Below, piece after piece: positions 1-7,020 of a DNA stretch of 18,333 bases (positions within the stretch are counted from its first letter, which is position 1; the number at the start of each line of letters is the position of its first letter). The notes under the pieces were generated by a model that was given only the letters and a program-made list of their open reading frames with translations, was not told the DNA's origin and searched no databases. The stretch comes from SHVO01 sp041919675 (GTDB lineage: Bacteria > Pseudomonadota > Alphaproteobacteria > Rhodospirillales > Rhodospirillaceae). The stretch covers positions 1 to 18,333 of the forward strand of contig JAYRTJ010000067.1 of NCBI GenBank assembly GCA_041919675.1. Direction: 5' to 3'. Both the position numbers and the translations under genes were made by a program.

Positions 1-416
1 ACGAGACCGTCGAACTTGTCGGCCAACAAGCCGCCGATCGTCATCTGGCTGACGGCCTGCCCGGGCTTGAACGCTCTATCCTGGCGCATATAAGGCAAAT
101 AGGGCGCGATAAGGACGAGCTTTTGAACCCCAAGGGCCCGCAACGCGTCGGCGGCAAGCATGAGTTCGACGAGTTTTGCGTTTGGTTCGTGGAGAGAGCG
201 GTATATGGCGACGACGCGCCCCGTCAACGGCTCTGCCGGCGTAACCGTAACCAACGTTTCTGCGTCCGGAAAACGATGGACATCGCACGTGCCGGTGACC
301 GCACGGCATTTCTGTGCGAACGCGGCGGCTTGGCTCCCGCCGTCTGAAAACATGTAGACTGCGTCGGGAATCCACCGGTCTAGGGTATTAGCGGATATCG
401 TACCCGGGTGCGTCAT
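1..416 (-). CDS. Ribose-phosphate pyrophosphokinase (PRPP synthetase) family protein, N-terminal part, cut by window edge
   Basis: PRPP synthetases transfer pyrophosphate from ATP to ribose 5-phosphate in the cytoplasm. The minus-strand frame is open from an ATG at 416 to the left edge, giving 138 residues. Near residues 44-48 is FPDAE, matching the family's F-DGE segment. Then come a KLVELML helix and APYLPYMRQDRAFKPGQAVS, which matches the family's ATP-binding block PY..YARQDRK..P.EPIS. The PRPP-binding loop lies beyond the edge. The start at 416 overlaps the end of the upstream phosphorylase gene by 29 nt, so the two are co-transcribed and probably translationally coupled; an in-frame ATG at 353 is an alternative. 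The sequence diverges from housekeeping Prs, so this is likely a paralogue. Family assignment is firm; substrate and function are inferred. Confidence 0.85.
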   Translation of the reverse strand, partial: MTHPGTISANTLDRWIPDAVYMFSDGGSQAAAFAQKCRAVTGTCDVHRFPDAETLVTVTPAEPLTGRVVAIYRSLHEPNAKLVELMLAADALRALGVQKLVLIAPYLPYMRQDRAFKPGQAVSQMTIGGLLADKFDGL

Positions 417-1932
417 GCGCCATCTCCGTTGCAAACATGAAGTCGGTATCCACCGCCGCGTGAATTCGGTAGAGCGGCTCACCGGCCTTCACGCTGTCTC
501 CCACCTTTTTAAGGAGGTCGATACCGGCGCCTTTCGAAACCGGCGCGCCCGCGAGGCGCGCGATGCGTCCGATGCGCTCGCAATCGATCGCTCTTATTAC
601 GCCCCCGGCGGCGGCGCAAATTTCCTTGTGGTGACTGCCAAGCGGCGTCGGGCACGGCGATGGCCCTTGAGCCTGCATGATATTCAGCATGGCCTTGAGC
701 GCATCGCCGTTTTCCAGCGTCTTGCGGGCCAAAGGCAGGCCGTTGCCGCCTTTGAGCGCGGGATCGAATTCGAGGATCGCGCCGGCCAATTGCAACGCCC
801 GCTCGCGCAAATCCTTGGGCGCGGCCGGATCGTTTCTGAGAATGGCCATGACGTCACGCGCTTCCAGAACAGGGCCGATCCCGCTTCCGATGGGCTGCGT
901 GCCGTCGGTCAACATCACGTCGACATCGATCCTCATCGCGTGACCCACAAATTGAAAAAGCTTCCGCAACCGCGCGGCTTCGCGGGCGGACCGCACTTTT
1001 GCGGTTGGCCCTATGGGAATGTCGATCAAAAGATGGGTCGAGCCTGCCGCCGCTTTCTTGGAAAGAATCGAAGCCACCATCTGCTCCGGCGTATCGATCC
1101 CCAGCGGCCGTTCAACCGAGATCAGGACGTCGTCCGCGGGCGAGAGGTTCACATGGCCGCCCCAAACGAGACACCCCTTGTGTGCGCCCACGATGTCCTG
1201 CATTCGCGCCAAGTCGACGTCGACATTGGCGAGCATCTCCATGGTGTCGGCGGTGCCGGCCGCCGAGGTAATCGCGCGCGACGATGTCTTGGGGATCGGC
1301 AGTCCGCAGGCGGCGACAATCGGGACGACGATCATGGATGTGCGGTTCCCGGGAATTCCTCCCACGCAATGTTTATCCATGACCACTTGGAAATTGCAGG
1401 GCGGCCGGTTCCAGGCAATGCGCGTACCCGCGTTCGCCATGGCTTTGGTCAGGGCCAAGACTTCATCGCTGGTGAGAAATGCCGCGCTGGCGACCAGAAA
1501 AGCCGTGATCTCCGCCTTTGAGTATCGATGCGCGGCGATATCGCCGATGATTTCCGCAATCTCCGAGGACCGCAGCACTTCGCCGCGAATTTTTTGGCGC
1601 ACAAAATCGAGGCTATGGGGCGGGCGCGCCAGATTCATCATGACCTGGCTTCCTTCCGGCTCCTTCAACGCATGAAATGCATTGGACGAAAGTCCCAGGC
1701 TGAAGGGATCGAGCAGATCGCCATTTTCGACGATATTGATGGTCGCAACGATGGTGCGGCCGGCCGGACCGCGAACTTCGATTTTATTGATGTTGGCGAA
1801 TGACTCCGGTTTGTAGGCGGAACAGGCCGAACTTAGAAAGGCGACGTATTCACCATAGGTTTGCAGGCCGACCCGGCGCAGAGTCAGCGTCGGGTTGGAC
1901 GGACTGGATAGGTCTGCCGTTTGCACGTTCAC
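388..1932 (-). CDS. AMP phosphorylase / thymidine phosphorylase family protein
   Basis: Pyrimidine-nucleoside/AMP phosphorylases split a nucleoside or nucleotide with phosphate into free base and a ribose 1-phosphate or ribose 1,5-bisphosphate. At 514 residues it matches the archaeal-type AMP phosphorylases (about 500) rather than E. coli DeoA (440), because it carries the extra N-terminal domain (about residues 15-100). The signature is clear: DKHCVGGIPGN at 186-196, PKTSSRAITS at 214-223 and GTADTMEM at 226-233. The GTG start at 1932 has GAAGGGG a few bases upstream. It is first in an operon with the PRPP synthetase homologue, and a perfect FNR/FixK box lies 53-66 nt upstream of the start, so low-oxygen induction is likely. 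Family is certain; AMP rather than thymidine as substrate is inferred from length and domain layout. Confidence 0.9.
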   Translation of the reverse strand: MNVQTADLSSPSNPTLTLRRVGLQTYGEYVAFLSSACSAYKPESFANINKIEVRGPAGRTIVATINIVENGDLLDPFSLGLSSNAFHALKEPEGSQVMMNLARPPHSLDFVRQKIRGEVLRSSEIAEIIGDIAAHRYSKAEITAFLVASAAFLTSDEVLALTKAMANAGTRIAWNRPPCNFQVVMDKHCVGGIPGNRTSMIVVPIVAACGLPIPKTSSRAITSAAGTADTMEMLANVDVDLARMQDIVGAHKGCLVWGGHVNLSPADDVLISVERPLGIDTPEQMVASILSKKAAAGSTHLLIDIPIGPTAKVRSAREAARLRKLFQFVGHAMRIDVDVMLTDGTQPIGSGIGPVLEARDVMAILRNDPAAPKDLRERALQLAGAILEFDPALKGGNGLPLARKTLENGDALKAMLNIMQAQGPSPCPTPLGSHHKEICAAAGGVIRAIDCERIGRIARLAGAPVSKGAGIDLLKKVGDSVKAGEPLYRIHAAVDTDFMFATEMAHDAPGYDIR

Positions 1933-1984
1933 GCGGTCACCCCTTCAAGATGGCGCATTCAATCGACGGGGCCTTGGTATCACG

Positions 1985-1998
1985 TTGATTCTAATCAA
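1985..1998. promoter_or_regulatory. fixK box: FNR/FixK-type operator (TTGAT-TCTA-ATCAA)
   Basis: Perfect inverted repeat TTGAT-N4-ATCAA, extended by one CG pair at each side (CGTTGATTCTAATCAACG, 1983-2000). The centre at 1991.5 would put a class II transcription start near 1950 on the minus strand, with TTGAAT at 1957-1962 as a reasonable -10 and an 18-nt leader before the GTG at 1932. It also lies about 180 nt before the divergent cytochrome c gene, which it might serve too. The site is seen directly; regulation is inferred. Confidence 0.85.
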
Positions 1999-2178
1999 CG
2001 GCCTGGAGCCGCGCACGCGTTATCCTTAGACTGGTCCGATCGGCGAAATGTGCTCGGCTTTTGCGGTATCGGACCGATCAAGGAATCTCTCAGAGGTCTC
2101 ATCGAGCAAAAAAATCCGAAGGCGCGCGAAACCTGGCGCGCGCGCCGGAGCGTCAGGCCGTCAGGGAGCATGGTTGAC

Positions 2179-2529
2179 ATGAGACGTCTGGACCTGATTT
2201 TGGCGGTCACGCTGCTTATTGCGTCCTCGCCGACCGCCAACGCCGCCCAACTCTACGGCGATGTTGAGCGCGGCCGCGAAATCGCGGGCCGCTGGTGCAC
2301 CGGCTGTCATTCCACGGGCGGCACGCAGGATGATCGAATTCCATCACTCCCGGCGCTTGCAAGGAACCTGGCCGGTAGCGAACGCGCCATCCGCGCCTTC
2401 CTGATGCAGCCTCACCGGCCCATGCCCCCGCTGGAGATCAGTAATCAGCAGATTGAGGATATCGTTGCTTACCTGCACAGCCTGCCGGCCGCGGCTGCCC
2501 GGCGAACCGGGTCCGGCGCGAGTCCGTAG
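2179..2529 (+). CDS. Small exported class I cytochrome c
   Basis: A monoheme c-type cytochrome of 116 residues, expected in the periplasm as an electron carrier. Residues 1-23 form a signal peptide (MRR, then a hydrophobic stretch ending SSPTANAA). The heme motif is C40-T-G-C43-H44, and Met82 in PMPPLEIS is the likely sixth ligand, followed by a typical C-terminal helix (QQIEDIVAYLHSL). The ATG at 2179 is chosen because AGGGAG at 2163-2168 sits 10 nt upstream; the ATG at 2170 is only 1 nt from it. The frame is open further upstream to 1921 but nothing there looks coding. It lies between a FixK-type operator and the fixK gene, so a role in respiration at low oxygen is plausible. The partner oxidase or reductase is unknown. 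Confidence 0.88.
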   Translation: MRRLDLILAVTLLIASSPTANAAQLYGDVERGREIAGRWCTGCHSTGGTQDDRIPSLPALARNLAGSERAIRAFLMQPHRPMPPLEISNQQIEDIVAYLHSLPAAAARRTGSGASP

Positions 2530-2539
2530 AAATACGGAC
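2522..2539 (+). other. Perfect hairpin across the cytochrome c stop codon
   Basis: GTCCGTA (2522-2528), loop GAAA, TACGGAC (2533-2539): a 7-bp stem with a GAAA tetraloop that includes the TAG stop at 2527-2529. No T-run follows, so it is not a classical intrinsic terminator. It might stabilise the mRNA 3' end, or be a protein site upstream of fixK. The role is unknown. Confidence 0.5.
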
Positions 2540-2621
2540 GGGTAACCCACAAGTATCAGGACAGACCGTATCGGCGTACCCCTCGACCGTCGATTTTACC
2601 AATCAAACGGGGGCTCCCGCT

Positions 2622-3314
2622 ATGTTACAGACCGTCATCCAGTCCCGCCACATTCAGGCTCCGCCGGCGGCTTGGTCTGCCCGTACAGCTCCCGACACGG
2701 TGAAAACCGCCCCGGCACGGTCTTTTGAGACCCAACTGACGGTTAAGGCCGGCGAGACCATCTTCCACGAGGGCGATGAAGCTCTCTACTTTTACAAGGT
2801 GCTTTCGGGTGCGGTCCGACTGGTAAAGGCCGTCGCCGATGGACATCGCCAGATCTGCGATTTCAACCTTCCCGGCGATCTGATCGGCTTCTCGAACGCG
2901 GCGGAACACGAATTTACGGCCGAGGCCATCCAGGACTGCACCCTAATGCGGTACCGCCGTAAGGATACCAACCACCTCATCCGCAGTGACGCGGCCTTTG
3001 CCTGCGAGCTTCAGGCGCTCACGGCGAAAGGACTGAGCAGCGCCTATGCGCACATGGTGCGCCTGTGCCATCGCTCCGCGCATGATCGCCTGGCATGGTT
3101 CCTGCTGGCGATGTCCGACCGCGCCGAAAACGACGATGGGTGGATTGATCTGCCGATGACGCGGGTCGACATCGCCGACTATCTCGGCCTCGCGCACGAG
3201 ACGGTGAGCCGTGCGTTCACGCAGCTCAAGAAGTCGAGCGCTATCGTCGAGCCGACGCTGAACCGCATCAAGATCAATCGTGTGGCGCTCGAAGATAAAC
3301 TCGACGCGGCCTAA
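2622..3314 (+). CDS. fixK: Crp/Fnr-family transcription regulator, FixK type
   Basis: A 230-residue cytoplasmic regulator. A cyclic-nucleotide-binding-like beta barrel (about 38-125) is followed by a dimerisation helix and a C-terminal winged HTH (about 175-210). The recognition helix reads AHETVSRAFTQL; the E193-xx-S196-R197 motif is the one FNR and FixK use to read TTGA half sites, and such sites occur three times in this window. There is no N-terminal cysteine cluster, so it is unlikely to sense oxygen itself as FNR does. Scattered cysteines (79, 106, 128, 149) are not in an Fe-S pattern. FixL/FixJ encoded 3 kb downstream are the obvious upstream controllers. The leader 2530-2621 holds only a weak FNR-like half site (ATCAA at 2602-2606); I could not identify a FixJ site with confidence. 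Confidence 0.88.
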   Translation: MLQTVIQSRHIQAPPAAWSARTAPDTVKTAPARSFETQLTVKAGETIFHEGDEALYFYKVLSGAVRLVKAVADGHRQICDFNLPGDLIGFSNAAEHEFTAEAIQDCTLMRYRRKDTNHLIRSDAAFACELQALTAKGLSSAYAHMVRLCHRSAHDRLAWFLLAMSDRAENDDGWIDLPMTRVDIADYLGLAHETVSRAFTQLKKSSAIVEPTLNRIKINRVALEDKLDAA

Positions 3315-3391
3315 GGATGCAAAATCACACTCATTCGCTCCCCTTCGCTCCTACCGGAATTAAAACAGTGAAGCGCTCTTATGAGCCCGGA

Positions 3392-3577
3392 ATGAAAATC
3401 TCCTACGATCCGTCGTCCAAGCGGGTTGTCGTTGCCTTTCGTGGACGGATCACGGTGCTTCCAGATACTTTTGACAACGAGGCGCTAGGTACCGAAGCTG
3501 GAGAGTTTCATTGTCGCAGCCACGGTTGGAGCCCGGCGGATCACACAGGCAACAGATCCTTAAGAACCCTGTTCTGA
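3392..3577 (+). CDS. Small conserved protein of unknown function (61 residues from ATG 3392)
   Basis: The reading frame runs from an ATG at 3317, directly after the fixK stop, to 3577 (86 residues). The part that looks protein-like starts at the internal ATG at 3392: ISYDPSSKRVVVAFRG, a beta-rich start, then a C-terminal part with CRSHGWSPADHTGNRSLRTLF. No start has a convincing ribosome-binding site; a GTG at 3369 is a third choice. No membrane segment or signal peptide. The compact N-terminal strand pattern and HGW-P segment resemble small conserved alphaproteobacterial proteins, but I cannot name a family. It lies between fixK and the stress protein gene, so it may belong to the same low-oxygen response. 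Confidence 0.6.
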   Translation: MKISYDPSSKRVVVAFRGRITVLPDTFDNEALGTEAGEFHCRSHGWSPADHTGNRSLRTLF

Positions 3578-3617
3578 GCCGCGCGCGCAACCAACCGCTT
3601 TTGGGAAGGACACGACA

Positions 3618-4478
3618 ATGTCGATTAAGCACATTTTGCTCCCGCTCACGGGAGAGTCGAAAAGCGCGGATGCCGCGGTCTGCGGCTTGACGCTTGCCAA
3701 GGCCCTGGGCGCGCACATCACCGCCGGCTACGAGGACGACTTGGGGCCCATGTATGCCGCCCCGGATTACATGGGCACGGCGGCGGCCTACGGCATGTTT
3801 TATGAGCAGATGCAAAAGCTTCGTCAGGATCGGCAAAAACTGGCGCGCGCCCAGTTTGACCGCGCGGTGCTCGCGACCCACCTGCCGATCGTCAGCGATC
3901 CCGTTTGCAAACAAGGCTCGACGATGTGGCTCGACGATGAGGCCGGGAATTTCGCCCCCATAGCATCGCACGGAGCCCTCACGGACCTGGTTATTCTGGA
4001 ATCGCCGGGCAGCCGGCGTAGCCCGCCCGCGTGGAATGTCGTCGAGGAAGCGTTGTTTGGCGCGCGTCGGCCGACGCTGATCGTCCCGCCGGGGACGACA
4101 GCGATCGATCTTTCACACGCCCTCATTGCGTGGAACGGAAGTTCGGAAGCGGCCAATGCGGTCGAGCGCGCGCTTGATCTGTTGCCGCCGGGCGCAAAGA
4201 TCACGGTGCTTCAGATCGGAGAACTCAAGCCCGGTAGAATGTCATCGGAAAAGTTGGTGGACTACCTCGGATGGCACTGTTTTGAAGCGGACATGATCGA
4301 GCTCGAGGACCGCAAGAATCAGACCGCCCAGATCATCATCGATGAAGCGCGCCGGATTCGCGCCGGATTCGTGGTCATGGGCGCCTATACACATAGCCGC
4401 ACCCGCGAGTTTTTGCTCGGCGGCGTGACCGATCATATGCTGCGCGAGGCGGCGTTACCGGTACTGATGGCGCACTAG
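3618..4478 (+). CDS. Universal stress protein, tandem-domain UspA family
   Basis: A 286-residue cytoplasmic protein with two Usp folds. The first begins IKHILLPLTGES (residues 3-14) and is the more divergent; the second begins around 157 with LIAWNGSSEAANAVERAL. The C-terminal nucleotide-binding segment reads GAYTHSRTREFLLGGVT (about 255-271), matching the G-x2-G-x9-G-(S/T) pattern except that the second Gly is Thr, a variation also seen in other tandem Usps. AAGGA lies 7 nt before the ATG. Usp proteins are commonly induced by starvation or oxygen limitation; the position between fixK and fixLJ fits. It probably shares a transcript with the next gene, 12 nt downstream. The biochemical function is unknown. 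Confidence 0.9.
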   Translation: MSIKHILLPLTGESKSADAAVCGLTLAKALGAHITAGYEDDLGPMYAAPDYMGTAAAYGMFYEQMQKLRQDRQKLARAQFDRAVLATHLPIVSDPVCKQGSTMWLDDEAGNFAPIASHGALTDLVILESPGSRRSPPAWNVVEEALFGARRPTLIVPPGTTAIDLSHALIAWNGSSEAANAVERALDLLPPGAKITVLQIGELKPGRMSSEKLVDYLGWHCFEADMIELEDRKNQTAQIIIDEARRIRAGFVVMGAYTHSRTREFLLGGVTDHMLREAALPVLMAH

Positions 4479-4490
4479 GGAAACAACTCC

Positions 4491-4889
4491 ATGTCCTTGA
4501 AGGTCATTACTTTGGAATTAGCCCGCAACCCGGGCGCACCGCACGGCGATGCCGATCATGGGTATATTTTTCGCGCGCCGCTCGACGCGCGCGGCAACTT
4601 CGACCGATTCCAATGGGCCGCGGTCAAGCAACTCTGCACGGTCCGCCGCATCGAAAAAGGCCTGGAAGCTGAAAGCGGCGTGCTCGTGCTGAACCGCCAC
4701 GGCCAATGGGTATTTTCCTATGCCGTTGGCGACGAGGACGACGAGACCCTCTTTCGTCTTACCAAGCATCGCTTCCAACCCGGCGATTATGTGGCGATCA
4801 CCGAACACGACGGCGTAGAACGGACATTCCGCGTTCGCTCCGTCGCGGACTGGCACCCGGATCCATCGGCTGTCGCGGCCGCCTCTTGA
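4491..4889 (+). CDS. Conserved protein of unknown function, probably co-transcribed with the stress protein gene
   Basis: A 132-residue protein with no signal peptide or membrane segment. It opens MSLKVITLELARNPGAPHGD, then has a glycine-turn region (HGYIFRAPLDARG), a segment with CTVRRIEKG, and a strand-rich C-terminal half (GQWVFSYAVG, FRLTKHRFQPGDYVAITEHDG, TFRVRSV) suggesting a small beta-barrel. It resembles small conserved proteins found in alphaproteobacteria, but I recognise no named function. It starts 12 nt after the universal stress protein stop, so an operon is likely. No strong Shine-Dalgarno, consistent with coupling. Confidence 0.8.
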   Translation: MSLKVITLELARNPGAPHGDADHGYIFRAPLDARGNFDRFQWAAVKQLCTVRRIEKGLEAESGVLVLNRHGQWVFSYAVGDEDDETLFRLTKHRFQPGDYVAITEHDGVERTFRVRSVADWHPDPSAVAAAS

Positions 4890-4931
4890 TCGACCGGCCG
4901 GGCGCCTGATGTTGGATCGCGGACGCCGGCA

Positions 4932-4945
4932 TTGACGGCAATCAA
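4932..4945. promoter_or_regulatory. fixK box: FNR/FixK-type operator (TTGAC-GGCA-ATCAA)
   Basis: Matches TTGA-N6-TCAA and the broader TTGAY-N4-RTCAA consensus; the palindrome is broken only at the inner C/A pair. It lies 61-74 nt upstream of the ATG of the 34-residue membrane protein at 5006, a normal activator distance. No strong -10 is visible downstream (CTTTTA near 4965-4970), which fits an activated promoter. Seen directly; regulation is inferred. Confidence 0.75.
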
Positions 4946-5005
4946 CGTCGCCGCGCAACGATGACTTTTAGAGTTGCTGGGTTGAAAGCGTCCCAGGAGA
5001 TCAAG

Positions 5006-5110
5006 ATGTCTAGCGGCGAAATGGCTTATTTCGGTCTTGTGTTGTTCGTGTTTGCCAGCTTCATGGCCGGTCTTGGCTTTATTTCGATTTGGAGCCGGCG
5101 CCGGTCGTAG
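5006..5110 (+). CDS. 34-residue single-span membrane protein
   Basis: A short gene with good translation signals: CAGGAG ends about 6 nt before the ATG. After MSSGEMAYFG comes one hydrophobic stretch (about residues 9-28: LVLFVFASFMAGLGFISI), then W-S-R-R-R-S, a positive tail that predicts N-out/C-in topology. Its size and layout match small accessory subunits of membrane complexes (for example CydX- or CcoQ-like proteins), but the sequence matches neither family. A FixK-type operator lies at the right distance upstream, so it is probably made when oxygen is low. It is a genuine small gene in my judgement; its partner complex is unknown and no oxidase genes lie in the window. Confidence 0.65.
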   Translation: MSSGEMAYFGLVLFVFASFMAGLGFISIWSRRRS

Positions 5111-5311
5111 ACCTTCCCGAAGATGGAATTATTCGTCGTCCGCGGCTCAAACGCGGCGAAGACTGAAACCAGGTGATGGGCCGGCGCGGTATTGGCCGCG
5201 TCCACGCCCGCTCCCTCATATGAATATGGCGTTGTCGTCAGGGTCCCACGCCCCCCGCGGGCCTCTGTTGACAATTTAGAGCGCCTGCAATTTGCTACTC
5301 CCCGCAGGACC

Positions 5312-5333
5312 GGCCGGCACTATAATGCCGGCG
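5312..5333 (+). promoter_or_regulatory. Candidate -10 element inside an inverted repeat, upstream of fixL
   Basis: The 362-nt stretch 5111-5472 has no convincing gene. It holds a perfect TATAAT at 5321-5326 framed by the inverted repeat GCCGGCA (5313-5319) / TGCCGGC (5325-5331), so a repressor bound here would cover the promoter. No good -35 lies 17 nt upstream. A separate TTGACA at 5268-5273 pairs only with the weak TTTGCT at 5291-5296. Further downstream are GC-rich inverted repeats (CCGGCG/CGCCGG around 5357-5378). Promoter use is inferred. Confidence 0.4.
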
Positions 5334-5484
5334 GATATGCGCAGAAACGACAGGGCCGGCGATGGAACAACCGCCGGGGGTATTGATATGTGCGCCGGCG
5401 GCCGCCGCGGGCGGGGGACCGACAAATGATCTGCTTTCACAGCTCGACCAGGGCTAGGCGGCGGTCCCTGGCGTGGGACGCTCC

Positions 5485-7020
5485 ATGAGTGCCGGCGGCC
5501 TGCGCCCCGGACAGAACAGCGCCGAGGCGCTGCTGGAGGCCAACGAGCTTTTACGGGCCATCGTCGACAGTTCGCCCAGCGCTATCATCGGCCTGGACAT
5601 GAATCGTTGCGTGACCACCTGGAACAACGCCGCGACGCGCCTTTACGGATATGAGCCTGCGGAAGTCACGGGAATGGCCTTTCCGGACGCCCCCCAGGAT
5701 ATGGCTGTTTTCGCAGCGCTGTTCGACCAAGTCCTCGACGGCCGCGTCATTCGCGACATACAAATCGAACGCATCCGCAAAGACGGCACCAAGGCGAGAA
5801 TTCGCTACTCGGCGGCGCCGCTGCACGATTCCAAAGGCACGGTATGTGGCGTCATCACCCTGACGGAGGACATCGGCCGGCAACTGGACACCCTCGATGT
5901 CCTCAAGCAGCAAGAAACACGGCTGAGGACGGTGCTCGAGACGGTCCCCGACGCCATCATCGTGATCGACCAGCGTGGCCGGATTCAATCTTTCAGTTCG
6001 GCGGCCGAACGGCAGTTTAATTATTCCGCCGAAGAGGTCATTGGAAAGAATGTCAGCATCCTTATGCCCTCGCCGTACCGGGAAGAGCATGACGATTACA
6101 TGGACCGATATCAAAAAACGCACGAGAAGCGGATTATTGGCATAGGCCGCGAGGTTGTCGGTCAGCGTAAGAACGGTTCGATTTTTCCGATGTATCTTTC
6201 GGTCGGCGAAGGCAAGCTGGGCGGGGAAAGTATTTACGTCGGGATCATCCACGACATTACGGCCCAGCAGACGACCGAACGGCAATTGCGTGAAATGCAA
6301 GATGAGCTCCTGCAGGTCTCGCGGCTGAGCGGTATGGGCCAAATGGCCTCGTCACTTGCACACGAGCTCAATCAGCCCTTAACCGGCGCGAGCACGCTTC
6401 TGCAGGCCGCGCGGCGCATGCTCGAAGTCGGCGACCCGGCCGCGATCGGGCGGGCGCGCGAGGCGGTCGAGAAAGCCGCCCAGCAGCTTCTGCGGGCCGG
6501 CGAGATCATTCGCCGGCTCAGGGAATTTGCATCCCGCGGGGACACTGAAAAGGTTGAAGTGCCCGTCGACACGATGATCAATGAGGCCATCGCGCTCGCG
6601 CGCATCAGCAACAAGTTCGGCAGCACCAAGGTCGAGGTCAATCTTGCGGAGACCCCGGCCGTTTTGGCCGATAAGGTCCAGGTCCAGCAGGTGATCCTGA
6701 ACCTCTTGCGCAACGGTCTGGAGGCGATGGAGGGCGTGGCCAAACCGATTCTCACGGTTTCTACGCACCTGGTAAACGATATGGTCGAGGTCTCCATTTC
6801 GGACGTGGGTGCGGGGATTTCACCCGAGGTCAAAGAGAGGCTTTTTCAGCCTTTCGTAACGACGAAGCGGCACGGGATGGGCGTCGGCCTCGCGATTTGC
6901 CGCACGATCATCGAGGCCCACGGCGGACGGCTTGTCGCCGACGACAATCCGGCAGGCGGAACGGTTTTCCGCTTTACCCTGGCACGCGCATTTGACGAGG
7001 CCGACGATGGCGACAAATGA
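5485..7020 (+). CDS. fixL: FixL-type heme-PAS oxygen-sensor histidine kinase
   Basis: A 511-residue sensor kinase with no membrane segment. Order: PAS (about 22-130), second PAS (about 145-265), HisKA with phospho-acceptor His293 in SLAHELNQPL, and HATPase with N box (VILNLLRNGLEAM), G1 (DVGAGIS) and G2 (GMGVGLAICR). The second PAS carries the FixL heme pocket: His202 (EEHDDY) as proximal ligand, Arg222 20 residues later (IIGIGR), and L-S-V where Bradyrhizobium FixL has Leu236-Ser-Ile238. It should therefore bind heme and autophosphorylate when O2 leaves. The ATG at 5485 follows GGGA by 6 nt; a GTG at 5473 adds four residues. The stop overlaps fixJ by 14 nt. Soluble FixL proteins are known in Bradyrhizobium. 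Confidence 0.92.
   Translation: MSAGGLRPGQNSAEALLEANELLRAIVDSSPSAIIGLDMNRCVTTWNNAATRLYGYEPAEVTGMAFPDAPQDMAVFAALFDQVLDGRVIRDIQIERIRKDGTKARIRYSAAPLHDSKGTVCGVITLTEDIGRQLDTLDVLKQQETRLRTVLETVPDAIIVIDQRGRIQSFSSAAERQFNYSAEEVIGKNVSILMPSPYREEHDDYMDRYQKTHEKRIIGIGREVVGQRKNGSIFPMYLSVGEGKLGGESIYVGIIHDITAQQTTERQLREMQDELLQVSRLSGMGQMASSLAHELNQPLTGASTLLQAARRMLEVGDPAAIGRAREAVEKAAQQLLRAGEIIRRLREFASRGDTEKVEVPVDTMINEAIALARISNKFGSTKVEVNLAETPAVLADKVQVQQVILNLLRNGLEAMEGVAKPILTVSTHLVNDMVEVSISDVGAGISPEVKERLFQPFVTTKRHGMGVGLAICRTIIEAHGGRLVADDNPAGGTVFRFTLARAFDEADDGDK

Noticed and set aside
415..1521. 368-codon plus-strand open frame
   Set aside because: Antisense to the phosphorylase gene; shadow of its codon bias.
1921..2178. 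86-residue N-terminal extension of the cytochrome c
   Set aside because: It would cover the FixK-type operator and bury the signal peptide. The ATG at 2179 has a good ribosome-binding site and gives a normal exported protein.
2593..2606. Possible FNR/FixK box before fixK (autoregulation)
   Set aside because: Only one half (ATCAA) fits; the partner half reads ATTTT.
5337..5429. 30-codon frame upstream of fixL
   Set aside because: Arg/Gly-rich, no ribosome-binding site, no motif; inside a GC-rich non-coding gap.
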